From assembly GCA_015200345.1 (NCBI GenBank), contig CP054187.1, forward strand, positions 310,001 to 374,000: 64,000 nt of DNA, read 5' to 3'. The translations under genes and the position numbers were made by a program. The notes under the pieces were generated by a model, which was not told the DNA's origin, searched no databases, and saw nothing but the letters and a program-made list of their open reading frames with translations. This stretch comes from Planctomycetia bacterium (GTDB lineage: Bacteria; Planctomycetota; Phycisphaerae; UBA1845; UTPLA1). The stretch's first letter is position 1. The number at the start of each line of letters is the position of its first letter. Positions 33,470 through 41,010 of this stretch are shown here, piece by piece.

Positions 33470-34327
33470 TCACTCCATCGCCTCACGCATGGCCTTCAGT
33501 TCGCCGTACTTGAACACCGGTCCGTCCATGCAGACGTACACGTGATTCGCCTGGCAGTGGCCGCACTTGCCGATCCCGCATTTCATGTGCCGTTCGAGCG
33601 AGCAGTAGATGCTGCTCTGCGGAATGCGCCGCGCGAGCACTTCCAGCACGACGAACTTGAACATCACCGGCGGCCCGACGATCACGACGTTCGTATTCAA
33701 TGGGTCGAGCTTCGGCAGGTCCTTGAACAACGTCGTCACCACACCGTTGCGTCCCCGCCATTGTTCATCCGGCCGTTCCACGGTGATGAGCAGGTTCACG
33801 CCGGGGTTCTGTCGCCAGCGGACGAGGTCTTCCTGAAAGAGCAATTCCGCGGGGCAGCGCGCGCCGTAGAGCAGATGAAACTGCCCGAACCGCTCGCGCT
33901 CGTCGAGGACGTACTGAATCAAGGACCGAAGCGGCGCCAGCCCCAACCCCCCCGCCACCACCAGCACGTCGCGCCCATGAAACTCGTGCAGGTCAAAGCC
34001 GTGCCCCAGCGGTCCCCGAATTCCAACGACCGAGCCCGCCTCCAGCTGATGCAACCGATTGGTCACGCGCCCGACGCGGCGAATGCACAGCTCGAATCGG
34101 TCTCGCTGCGTCGGCGACGAACAGATCGAGATCGGACACTCGCCGTACCCCAGTACGGACACCTGCACGAACTGTCCGGGGTCGTGCCCAAGCGGCCGTT
34201 CGTCCAGAAACGCCAGCTCGAAGAGCCTTTCCATTTCCGTTAGCCGAGTGACACGAAGAATCCGAGCGGGCGACGGCACGTAAACACTGCCGGCAGGGTT
34301 CTGATGCAGCACGGGGGCCGGGATCAT
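33470..34327 (-). CDS. Hydrogenase gamma subunit, FAD/NAD(P)-binding with [2Fe-2S]
   Basis: The start at 34325-34327 has GGAGGAGGTG upstream; the longer frame is not protein-like. The 285-residue product is a ferredoxin-reductase-like module: FAD part GQFVQVSVLGYGECPISICSS (opening GQFVQVSVLGYGE), NAD(P) part VLVVAGGLGLAPLRSLI, and a PyrK-type C-terminal [2Fe-2S] motif CGIGKCGHCQ...C. It is the site of NAD(P)H exchange in the tetramer. Its start follows the beta-subunit stop by one base. Confidence 0.92.
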   Translation of the reverse strand: MIPAPVLHQNPAGSVYVPSPARILRVTRLTEMERLFELAFLDERPLGHDPGQFVQVSVLGYGECPISICSSPTQRDRFELCIRRVGRVTNRLHQLEAGSVVGIRGPLGHGFDLHEFHGRDVLVVAGGLGLAPLRSLIQYVLDERERFGQFHLLYGARCPAELLFQEDLVRWRQNPGVNLLITVERPDEQWRGRNGVVTTLFKDLPKLDPLNTNVVIVGPPVMFKFVVLEVLARRIPQSSIYCSLERHMKCGIGKCGHCQANHVYVCMDGPVFKYGELKAMREAME

Positions 34328-34328
34328 C

Positions 34329-35378
34329 TCACACCTCCTCCGCGAGCTGGTTGTAGATTTCCACGGAGTTGATCTTCGCCGTGCAGGCTCGATCGCACCG
34401 GGCACACCCGACGCACCCCGGCAGGCCCGTCTTCTCACGAATCCACTTCGCCTTGCGATAAATCCGATGGCGCAGACGTGAGGCCGCCTTCGGTCGGAAG
34501 TTGTGCGGCCCGGCGACGGTCGCGAAGTTCTTGATCTGGCAGCCGTCCCACTCCCGGCGCCGCGAACCATGTGTGCCGTCCAGACTCAAGTCATCGAGGA
34601 TATTGAAGCAATAGCAGGTCGGGCAGGAGAGGTTGCAACTGCCGCAGGAATAACACCGCCTCGCCGTGGCTTCCCACAACAGGGAGTCGTACGAGCGATT
34701 CAACAGCACTGGCAGTTCTTCCGCGGGGGTCTTGATGCGCCGGGTGAAGGTCGCGGCTTTCTCACGCAGCGCGCGATCGAAAGCACGCTCATCGTCCAGC
34801 GTCGGGACTTCGCTGCGCCGCCCATACAGGACCCATTGACGCCCTTCGGCCGTGCCGAACCGCACGCCGTATCGCGCTCCCCCGTTTGACTCGGTGCGCA
34901 ACGGGTAAAGCATGAGATCAAAGCCGCTCTCGGCATGGTGACAATCCATGTCGGCACAGAACACACCTTCGGTGCAGGGGCGCGCGCAGTCGATCCCGAT
35001 GATGAACGTGTGCCGCCGGCGCGTCAGATAATGTTCATCCGGGTGTTCCTGGGCAAAGACCTTATCCAGCAGGGCGATGGCGTGCAGATCACACGGATGC
35101 ACCCCGATCAGCGCCAACGGGCGATCATCCAGCAAGGCTCGCGCTCGAAACGATCCATTTTCACGCTCGAAAGTGAAGAGCGTCTCAACCGGCGGAAACA
35201 GATAACTCCGCGGCCCATACACGCAATAAGTAAATGAAAGGTCGAGCTGCCGCGGTTCTGTCACTTCTTCGTAAAGATATCGTTCGCCGCGACGAACCGG
35301 CCCGACCAGCCGCCGCTTCCGCGCCATTTCGTCCAGCATCTCGATCAAACCCTCATGATTCAGCATTCGGTCCAGCAT
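34329..35378 (-). CDS. Hydrogenase beta subunit, two [4Fe-4S] ferredoxin-like
   Basis: The 349-residue subunit has Cys motifs CYSCGSCNLSCPTCYC and CVGCARCDRACTAK in the C-terminal half, and a long N-terminal domain typical of HydB/HyhB and anaerobic sulfite reductase subunit A. It relays electrons from the flavoprotein subunit. GGAGGTG precedes the ATG. The 233 bases up to the hypE stop hold no gene and may contain the promoter of the structural operon, although no strong consensus is seen there. Confidence 0.92.
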   Translation of the reverse strand: MLDRMLNHEGLIEMLDEMARKRRLVGPVRRGERYLYEEVTEPRQLDLSFTYCVYGPRSYLFPPVETLFTFERENGSFRARALLDDRPLALIGVHPCDLHAIALLDKVFAQEHPDEHYLTRRRHTFIIGIDCARPCTEGVFCADMDCHHAESGFDLMLYPLRTESNGGARYGVRFGTAEGRQWVLYGRRSEVPTLDDERAFDRALREKAATFTRRIKTPAEELPVLLNRSYDSLLWEATARRCYSCGSCNLSCPTCYCFNILDDLSLDGTHGSRRREWDGCQIKNFATVAGPHNFRPKAASRLRHRIYRKAKWIREKTGLPGCVGCARCDRACTAKINSVEIYNQLAEEV

Positions 35379-35611
35379 GGCAGCACCTCCACGGCCGCCG
35401 GTCGGCCCGCCGGGTTATGCTGCAAGTCGGATGCCGCGCGGTTCCAAAGCAACAACTGGAAGTTCTGATGCGCGATCTGAAGCCAGGGCGAATTAGTGCG
35501 CAATCCGTGGCTGTTAATCCGCAGGGACCGAAGCGACCAGGTGTTCGAGCGGACGATTTGCCTCGAAGCATCCGCCTGCCGACGCGCGCGGCTCGGATTC
35601 GTGGCGATTCG

Positions 35612-36733
35612 CTAACAAATACGCGGAAGTTCTTCACCGTAGGGCCTCTGGACGATTCGCTCGCCGCCTGAAACAGTATGCAGTTCCACCAAGGGTGGCT
35701 GCTCGGCGGTAACACGCCCAATGATCGCGGCCTGTCGACCGCAGGGGTGGCCGCGCAGTTCGTTCAGCACGCTTTCGGCGGCACGTGCCGCAACCACGAT
35801 TACGACTTTGCCCTCATTGGCGACGGTCAGCGGATCCAGCCCGAACATTTCCGAGGCATGCCGTGCGGTCGGGGTAATCGGCAAGTCCGCCTCCTCGATC
35901 ACGATGCTCACCTCGCGCTGCTCGCTGATATCCGCCAGGACTCCGGCCACGCCGCCGCGCGTCGCGTCGCGCATGAATCGAATGTCGGCCCCGGCATTCA
36001 GCGCCGACTGGATCATGTGGTTCAGCGGCGCGGCGTCACTTGCAAGATTGCTGTCAAACTCGATTCCCTCGCGCGCGGCGAGAACCGTCAGTCCGTGTTC
36101 GGCGAGCGCGCCGCTCACGAGGATCACGTCGCCGGGGTGTACGCGCGAAACATCCAGTTTCGCGCCGGGCAGTGGCGCGCCGATCCCAGCCGTGTTAATG
36201 TACATGCCCGGGAAGAATGCAGGTTCGCCCGCGGCTCCGCTCAATCCTCGCCGTGCTTCGATGACTTTCGTATCACCCGTCACGATCAATACCCCGGCTT
36301 CCCGGCAGGCCGCCTCGATCGATGCCACGATCCGATCCAGCACCGCCATCGGCAGCCCCTCTTCGAGGATCATGCCCAGGGAAAGAGCGATCGGCCTCGC
36401 TCCCATCACGGCGAGGTCATTCACCGTGCCGCACACAGCCAGCCGACCAATGTCGCCACCGGGAAACTCCAGCGGCGTCACGACGTAGGAATCCGTCGTA
36501 AAGACCAGTTTGTCGCGCGACCAATCCAGGATCGCGCCGTCAGTCAGCGGTGATAATTGCCCGTTCGCGAGTTTCGGCAGGAAGTGCTCGCGAACCAGCG
36601 CCGCCGTCAATTCTCCTCCTCCTCCGTGCGCGACAACGACGCGCTCGAGCGCGTTGCCCGGCATGGACGCCGCCGGAGCAGGGCTGCCTGACGCGATCGG
36701 ACCCGCAACCGATGTTGATTGAAACGTACTCAT
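35612..36733 (-). CDS. hypE: Hydrogenase maturation protein HypE
   Basis: The start (MSTFQSTSV) at 36731-36733 overlaps the hypD stop as ATGA; the longer frame lies inside hypD and is rejected. The 373-residue protein has the ATP-binding AHGGGGELTAALVREHF region, GAILDWSRDKLVFTTDSYVV, DLAVMGARPIALSLGMI and the essential C-terminal Cys (ELPRIC), which carries the carbamoyl group dehydrated to cyanide. It is a relative of SelD but is the HypE type by the PRIC end. Confidence 0.95.
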   Translation of the reverse strand: MSTFQSTSVAGPIASGSPAPAASMPGNALERVVVAHGGGGELTAALVREHFLPKLANGQLSPLTDGAILDWSRDKLVFTTDSYVVTPLEFPGGDIGRLAVCGTVNDLAVMGARPIALSLGMILEEGLPMAVLDRIVASIEAACREAGVLIVTGDTKVIEARRGLSGAAGEPAFFPGMYINTAGIGAPLPGAKLDVSRVHPGDVILVSGALAEHGLTVLAAREGIEFDSNLASDAAPLNHMIQSALNAGADIRFMRDATRGGVAGVLADISEQREVSIVIEEADLPITPTARHASEMFGLDPLTVANEGKVVIVVAARAAESVLNELRGHPCGRQAAIIGRVTAEQPPLVELHTVSGGERIVQRPYGEELPRIC

Positions 36734-37914
36734 GGCAGATCCCCTCGGGGTGTTGGCTTGCCAATCGCAGCGACCTCGCTGGATTCCCTGCCGTGGGAAT
36801 CCACGTGGGCCCATCTCTTCGCCCATTGGCCGCCGCGTGATCGCAACGCAGACGCATAGCGATACCATGCGCCGCAGGTGCCTTCGCCGCTGACCATGCA
36901 GGGTCCGATGGGCGTGCGCGGCGTGCAACCGTTCCCGAATAACGGACACTCCTCGGGCATGGCCACACCCTGAATGACCTCGCCGCATCGACACGCGGGC
37001 GGATCATGATCCTCTCCAAGTGTGATGCCGAAACGCTCCAGCGCATCAAACTCTCGGTAAGCATGCGCCAATTCAAGACCGCTTCTCGGAATCACGCCCA
37101 TCGCGCGCCACGGTGCATCGGCCACAACAAACACGCGCCGCATCAGCCCGCGCGCCGTGCGATTGCCTGTTTCGTGAACGACACCAGTGTAAACATTTTC
37201 CAATCGTGCCGCGCCGTCTTCGATTTGTCGCACGAGATGGAGCAATCCCATCGCCAATTGCGACGGCTCGAATCCCGCCACGACGCACGGCTTGCCGAAT
37301 CGCTGTACCAACGGACGATAGGCCTTCGCCCCGATGATGACGCTGACGTGCCCGGGGCAAAGGAATCCGTCGAGCAGCACCCGTTGCCCGTGCAACAACG
37401 CCGTCATGGCCGGCACGACCAGCTTGTGGCACATGAGCACGCTGAAATTGGCGATGCCGTCGCGCCGAGCGGCCAGCACCGCCGCCGCGGTCGCCGGCGC
37501 CGTCGTCTCGAAGCCCACTCCCAGAAAGACGACCTGTCGAGTGGGATGGGCCGCTGCCCATTCGACGGCCTTCATTGCCGACTGCACGACGCGAACGTCC
37601 GCGCCGACAGCCCGCAGCGACTCGAGACTGCCGCGCCGACCCGGAACGCGCAGCATGTCTCCGTATGTCGTGATCGTGACGTCAGGCCGAGCACCGAGTT
37701 CCATCGCGGCGTCGACGTGCCGCTGTGCCGTCACACAGACCGGACAGCCCGGTCCGCTGATAAGCCGAAGCTCCGGCGGCAGCAGCGAGCGAATCCCGCT
37801 TCGGAAAAACGAAACGGTGTGCGTACCGCAGACTTCCATGATCTGCACGCGACGACCGATCCGGCGAACCGATGCCGCCACGTCGGCGAGCAGGGATGGG
37901 ATGTCTGCTTTCAC
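36730..37914 (-). CDS. hypD: Hydrogenase maturation protein HypD
   Basis: The start is GTG at 37912-37914, overlapping the hypC stop (GTGA). The 394-residue product has MEVCGTHTVSFFRSG, SGPGCPVCVT, GFETTAPATA and the cluster Cys set near CRCGEVIQGV, ECPLFGNGCTPRTPIGPCM and SGEGTCGAWY. HypD assembles the Fe(CN)2CO group together with HypC. The last 30 residues after the conserved core are variable. Confidence 0.94.
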   Translation of the reverse strand: MKADIPSLLADVAASVRRIGRRVQIMEVCGTHTVSFFRSGIRSLLPPELRLISGPGCPVCVTAQRHVDAAMELGARPDVTITTYGDMLRVPGRRGSLESLRAVGADVRVVQSAMKAVEWAAAHPTRQVVFLGVGFETTAPATAAAVLAARRDGIANFSVLMCHKLVVPAMTALLHGQRVLLDGFLCPGHVSVIIGAKAYRPLVQRFGKPCVVAGFEPSQLAMGLLHLVRQIEDGAARLENVYTGVVHETGNRTARGLMRRVFVVADAPWRAMGVIPRSGLELAHAYREFDALERFGITLGEDHDPPACRCGEVIQGVAMPEECPLFGNGCTPRTPIGPCMVSGEGTCGAWYRYASALRSRGGQWAKRWAHVDSHGRESSEVAAIGKPTPRGDLP

Positions 37915-38171
37915 GATTCGCACTCCTTGGCTTCGCTTAGTGCGTCTTTCAACGCTTCGCCGCCATACGCTCCGTTCAAATAGTCCCACGTCGCATGCGC
38001 GGTCTTCTCATCCATCATCGAAATCGAGAAACCGGCATGCACCAGCACCCAGTCACCCGGCCGCGCCTCGGGGGTCAGCACGCGAACGATTCGCACCCGA
38101 TTGCCTTGCATATCGACGACGGCGTCGGCGCCTTCGCACTCGATCAACTTACCCGGCACAGCGAGACACAT
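37911..38171 (-). CDS. hypC: Hydrogenase maturation chaperone HypC
   Basis: The protein is 86 residues, beginning MCLAVPGKLIECEG, where Cys2 binds the iron centre. GAGGAAG lies directly upstream of the ATG at 38169-38171, and the earlier in-frame Met codons are rejected because the mature chaperone must begin M-C. It ends with acidic residues (KECES) typical of the family's variable tail. It overlaps hypD by GTGA and follows the hypF frame by 16 bases. Confidence 0.94.
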   Translation of the reverse strand: MCLAVPGKLIECEGADAVVDMQGNRVRIVRVLTPEARPGDWVLVHAGFSISMMDEKTAHATWDYLNGAYGGEALKDALSEAKECES

Positions 38172-38187
38172 CTTCCTCACCGCCCTT

Positions 38188-39402
38188 TCACAACGGGATG
38201 CGAGCCGGAGTCGGACCATCGACCCGGCGCTGCGACGCAAGCCACGCCGCCCCGATCACCGCTTGCCCCAGCGCAAGGCTGTCATCGCCAAACGATGTGC
38301 GACGCGGCGTCAATACATCCAGCCCCAATCCGGCCAACTGCGCAATTACGCGCTCACGCAACAATTCGTTGACAAAACAGCCGCCACTCAACACGATCAA
38401 ACGAATCCCGGTGCGATCGACCATGATTTGCGCCGCGGAAGTCAGCATCCGCGCGACGGTCTCATGGAACCGCCCCGCGATTTCCGCCACGGATCGCCTC
38501 TGCTGCGCGTCCGCAACCAGTGCTCGAACACAGGGTATCAAGCTCATCCGCACCCCCCGAACATCTACTAGCGTCTCATAGGCGTACGGCGCGCCGGTCC
38601 AGACTTCGGCCGCCCTCTGCAATGCAACGGCCGCCTGCCCTTCATACTCATTGCGATCGCACAAACCCAGCAAGCAGGAAACGCCGTCGAAGAGCCGGCC
38701 AAGGCTCGATGTCTGCAAGTGGGCCTCGGCCGCAGTCCGCCGACCAGCCAGCCATTCTGCTTCATTCGTCTTGATGGACGCGACGCCGCCTGTGACGTGG
38801 TTCTTCCAATCATTCCCAAAGGCGGCACGCAGCAGCGCCAGCGCCGGTCGCCATGTCTGAACGGCTGCCAAGTCACCGCCCAGCAAGGGAAACGTAGCGT
38901 GGTGACCCACTCGTTGAAACGTCTCCTCCCGGCAGACCAACAGCTCGCATCCCCAGATCGTCCCGTCGCTGCCGAATCCCGCCCCATCGCAAACCAACGC
39001 CAGCACCGGCCCGCATACGTCGTGCTCCGCCATGATCGTCATGGCGTGCGCGTGATGATGCTGCACAGCCAGACAAGGCCAACCGAAGCTTCGAGCCAAT
39101 CGCGTCGATACGTATGACGGATGCGCGTCATGTGCGATCAGCGCCGGTTCAGCACCAGCGCGGTGCAGGGCTGCTTCAACTTGCTGCCGATACCGGCGGT
39201 AGTGAGTTGGCTGGGTGAGATTGCCCAAGCCACCGATCAGCTCCGCCCGTGATTCGCGATAGAAACAAATGCTGCCTTTACTCTCGGCACCCAGCGCGAG
39301 GACTGGCTCGAACACACGGCGAGCCATGGCGAAGTCGTAAGGTGTTGCTGACCGGTCGTTGGTGGCATGCTTCGCATTGTGGTTGTGAGGCTGGACCAAC
39401 AT
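38188..39402 (-). CDS. hypF: HypF-like carbamoyltransferase, Kae1-like domain only (N-terminally short)
   Basis: The protein has 404 residues and matches only the C-terminal half of HypF: PVLALGAESKGSICF, AVQHHHAHAMTIMAEHD, DGAGFGSDGTIWGCELLV, VSCLLGLCDRNEYEGQAA and LSGGCFVNELLRERV. Full HypF proteins have about 750 residues with an acylphosphatase domain, two C4 zinc motifs and a YrdC domain ahead of this part. Upstream in frame there is a TGA about 35 bases before the ATG, then no HypF-like sequence. The missing domains must be encoded elsewhere, or the protein is a decayed or divergent form. Confidence 0.85.
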   Translation of the reverse strand: MLVQPHNHNAKHATNDRSATPYDFAMARRVFEPVLALGAESKGSICFYRESRAELIGGLGNLTQPTHYRRYRQQVEAALHRAGAEPALIAHDAHPSYVSTRLARSFGWPCLAVQHHHAHAMTIMAEHDVCGPVLALVCDGAGFGSDGTIWGCELLVCREETFQRVGHHATFPLLGGDLAAVQTWRPALALLRAAFGNDWKNHVTGGVASIKTNEAEWLAGRRTAAEAHLQTSSLGRLFDGVSCLLGLCDRNEYEGQAAVALQRAAEVWTGAPYAYETLVDVRGVRMSLIPCVRALVADAQQRRSVAEIAGRFHETVARMLTSAAQIMVDRTGIRLIVLSGGCFVNELLRERVIAQLAGLGLDVLTPRRTSFGDDSLALGQAVIGAAWLASQRRVDGPTPARIPL

Positions 39403-39486
39403 GGCGATCGCCTCCGTTGCGCGCTCCCGAAGCGACTCCGGCCTAAACCTGGATCAGGACTTGCGCCAAGATCAACAAGATCGGAT

Positions 39487-39502
39487 TGCAATTCCAATGC
39501 CA
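39487..39502 (-). promoter_or_regulatory. Sigma-54-like -24/-12 element before the hyp genes
   Basis: The minus strand reads TGGCATTGGAATTGCA. The GG and GC elements are exactly 10 bp apart, and the -12 part TTGCA is perfect. The -24 part TGGCA is followed by TT instead of the consensus C-purine. It lies about 85 bases upstream of the hypF-like start. Hydrogenase maturation genes are sigma-54 dependent in some bacteria (for example hypBCDE in E. coli). No sigma-54 activator gene is seen in the window, so this stays tentative. Confidence 0.4.
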
Positions 39503-39652
39503 TGCCGGAACGAAACGACCAACGATACGCACCATGCGCCGCGACGCGATGTGGTGCGCAAGATGACGCAGCGGCGATGGAAAATACACATTCACACGCT
39601 CAACGGGATCGGATCGAGCCATCCGGCAGATGGAACACGCGAATCAATGCCG

Positions 39653-40573
39653 TCACTTTGATAATCGATTGCTCGTTCGCAGGAGTTCGCGCCGTGCCGA
39701 ACCGGACACTGCGAGAACCGCAGGGTGTCGAATTCGCCTTTCCACGGAAATGGCATAAATCCGTTCGCGTAAAACGGGAATCGTCCCGACGCACTGCACG
39801 CCGTACTGCTGTTCGATCTCCGTCGCGATAGCCTTCGGACCAAAAAACAGGCCGGAGCCTGCATGCCCGAATGCCTTCATGAGGGCGCTGTCCTCGAACT
39901 GCCCGACAATGCGAGGCGTGATGCCGGTGGTCAACATCCATTGATTAAGCATCCGGCGGATCGTACAGGTCTCGGCAGGCATCAGAATCGGCGCGCCGGT
40001 AAGGCTCGCAGGAAATCGCGCGCGATACTTTCGTGCCAGCGCCGGTGCTCCAAACACGGCAAGCGGACTCTCGCCCAGAAGATGGCTGAACGCCCGCACG
40101 CTCACATTCGGCCCGATCGGTGAATCGCTGATGACCAGATCCAGCTCGTGAATCGCCAGATCGGCGAGCAACTTGTCCGGCTTGCCCTCCCGACAGACAA
40201 GTTCGACACCCTCCGGCAGGTGAAGGGCCGGTTCGAGCAGGTGATAGGCGATCAACTTCGGCACGGCGTCGGCCACTCCGACAACAAATCGCTGGGGGCG
40301 GTCAACCGGTCGTCCACGAAGCGTTTCGCTCAATTCACGGCCGAGCGTGAAGATCGCGTCCGCATAGCGAAGCGCGATATGCCCGGTCTCGGTGAGTTCC
40401 AGCCGGCGGCCGTGGCGGTGAAATAACGGCTGCCCCAGGGAACGCTCAAGCATTCGGATCTGCGCCGAAATGGTCGGCTGGGAAACGTGCAGCTTGCGGC
40501 TGGCCGCGAGGATGCTCCCTTCGCGCGCGACCATCCAGAAGTAATAGAGGTGGTGGTAATTGGGGTAGATCAT
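39653..40573 (-). CDS. LysR-family regulator, NhaR-like
   Basis: The start chosen is ATG 40571-40573 (MIYPNYHHLYYFWMVAREGS), a very typical NhaR opening, giving 306 residues. The helix-turn-helix includes GSILAASRKLHVSQPTISAQ, and the effector domain follows from about residue 95. A TATAAT sits only 6 bases upstream of the ATG, with GTGACA 15 bases before it, so the mRNA may be leaderless. It is read in the same direction as the hyp genes 250 bases downstream and divergently from the secretion operon, and could control either. Confidence 0.88.
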   Translation of the reverse strand: MIYPNYHHLYYFWMVAREGSILAASRKLHVSQPTISAQIRMLERSLGQPLFHRHGRRLELTETGHIALRYADAIFTLGRELSETLRGRPVDRPQRFVVGVADAVPKLIAYHLLEPALHLPEGVELVCREGKPDKLLADLAIHELDLVISDSPIGPNVSVRAFSHLLGESPLAVFGAPALARKYRARFPASLTGAPILMPAETCTIRRMLNQWMLTTGITPRIVGQFEDSALMKAFGHAGSGLFFGPKAIATEIEQQYGVQCVGTIPVLRERIYAISVERRIRHPAVLAVSGSARRELLRTSNRLSK

Positions 40574-40698
40574 GCCGGGATTATATAGAAAAAAAGTATA
40601 TGTCACTGCATCGATTCCTATTTTTCTTTCTTACGGGCGGTTGCTATGTTTACCAGACGGGCGGGGCAGGGTCGCTGCGCCGATCATGGAGAAGAACG

Positions 40699-41010
40699 AT
40701 GCGGGTGTCCCTCAAAATCGCCGAGCCGATCAAAACCGCCAACTTGAGTGATTCGCTCGCGCGGCGAATTCGACTGGCCCTGGGTCGATTCGAGGCCCTG
40801 ATCGAACGAACACATGTTTTCCTGGACCACGAAGCGAATTCGGGCAACCGACGGAATTGCCGTTGCCGCTTGAAAATATCTCTTCGTTCCGCCCAGGGCT
40901 TTTTTATCGAGATTCGGGATCCCGATGCGGAGTCCGCCGTCCGGCGGGCCATCGATCGCGCTGCCTGGCTGGTTCGCGAACACGTGGAGGAGAGAACGCG
41001 TGATTTCTGA
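40699..41010 (+). CDS. Ribosome hibernation factor-like protein (HPF/RaiA family)
   Basis: This small protein has 103 residues (MRVSLKIAEPIKT...). GGAGAAG lies four bases before the ATG. The fold pattern of HPF/RaiA is seen as LARRIRLALGRFEALIERTHVFL, then a beta strand CRLKISL, then FFIEIRDPDAESAVRRAIDRAAWLV. It would bind the small ribosomal subunit and block it. Its 3' end overlaps the ABC transporter gene by 11 bases (GTG at 41000), so the two are translationally coupled. A dedicated hibernation factor inside a secretion operon is unusual. Confidence 0.75.
   Translation: MRVSLKIAEPIKTANLSDSLARRIRLALGRFEALIERTHVFLDHEANSGNRRNCRCRLKISLRSAQGFFIEIRDPDAESAVRRAIDRAAWLVREHVEERTRDF

Noticed and set aside
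35379-35611. Sigma-54 or strong sigma-70 promoter in front of the hydrogenase structural genes
   Set aside because: No TGG-N10-GC pair with a proper -12 and no convincing -35/-10 pair were seen.
35612-36733. selD (selenophosphate synthetase) reading of the HypE-like gene
   Set aside because: The protein ends in the PRIC cysteine and lies in a hypCDE array; it lacks the N-terminal Cys/Sec-containing loop of SelD.
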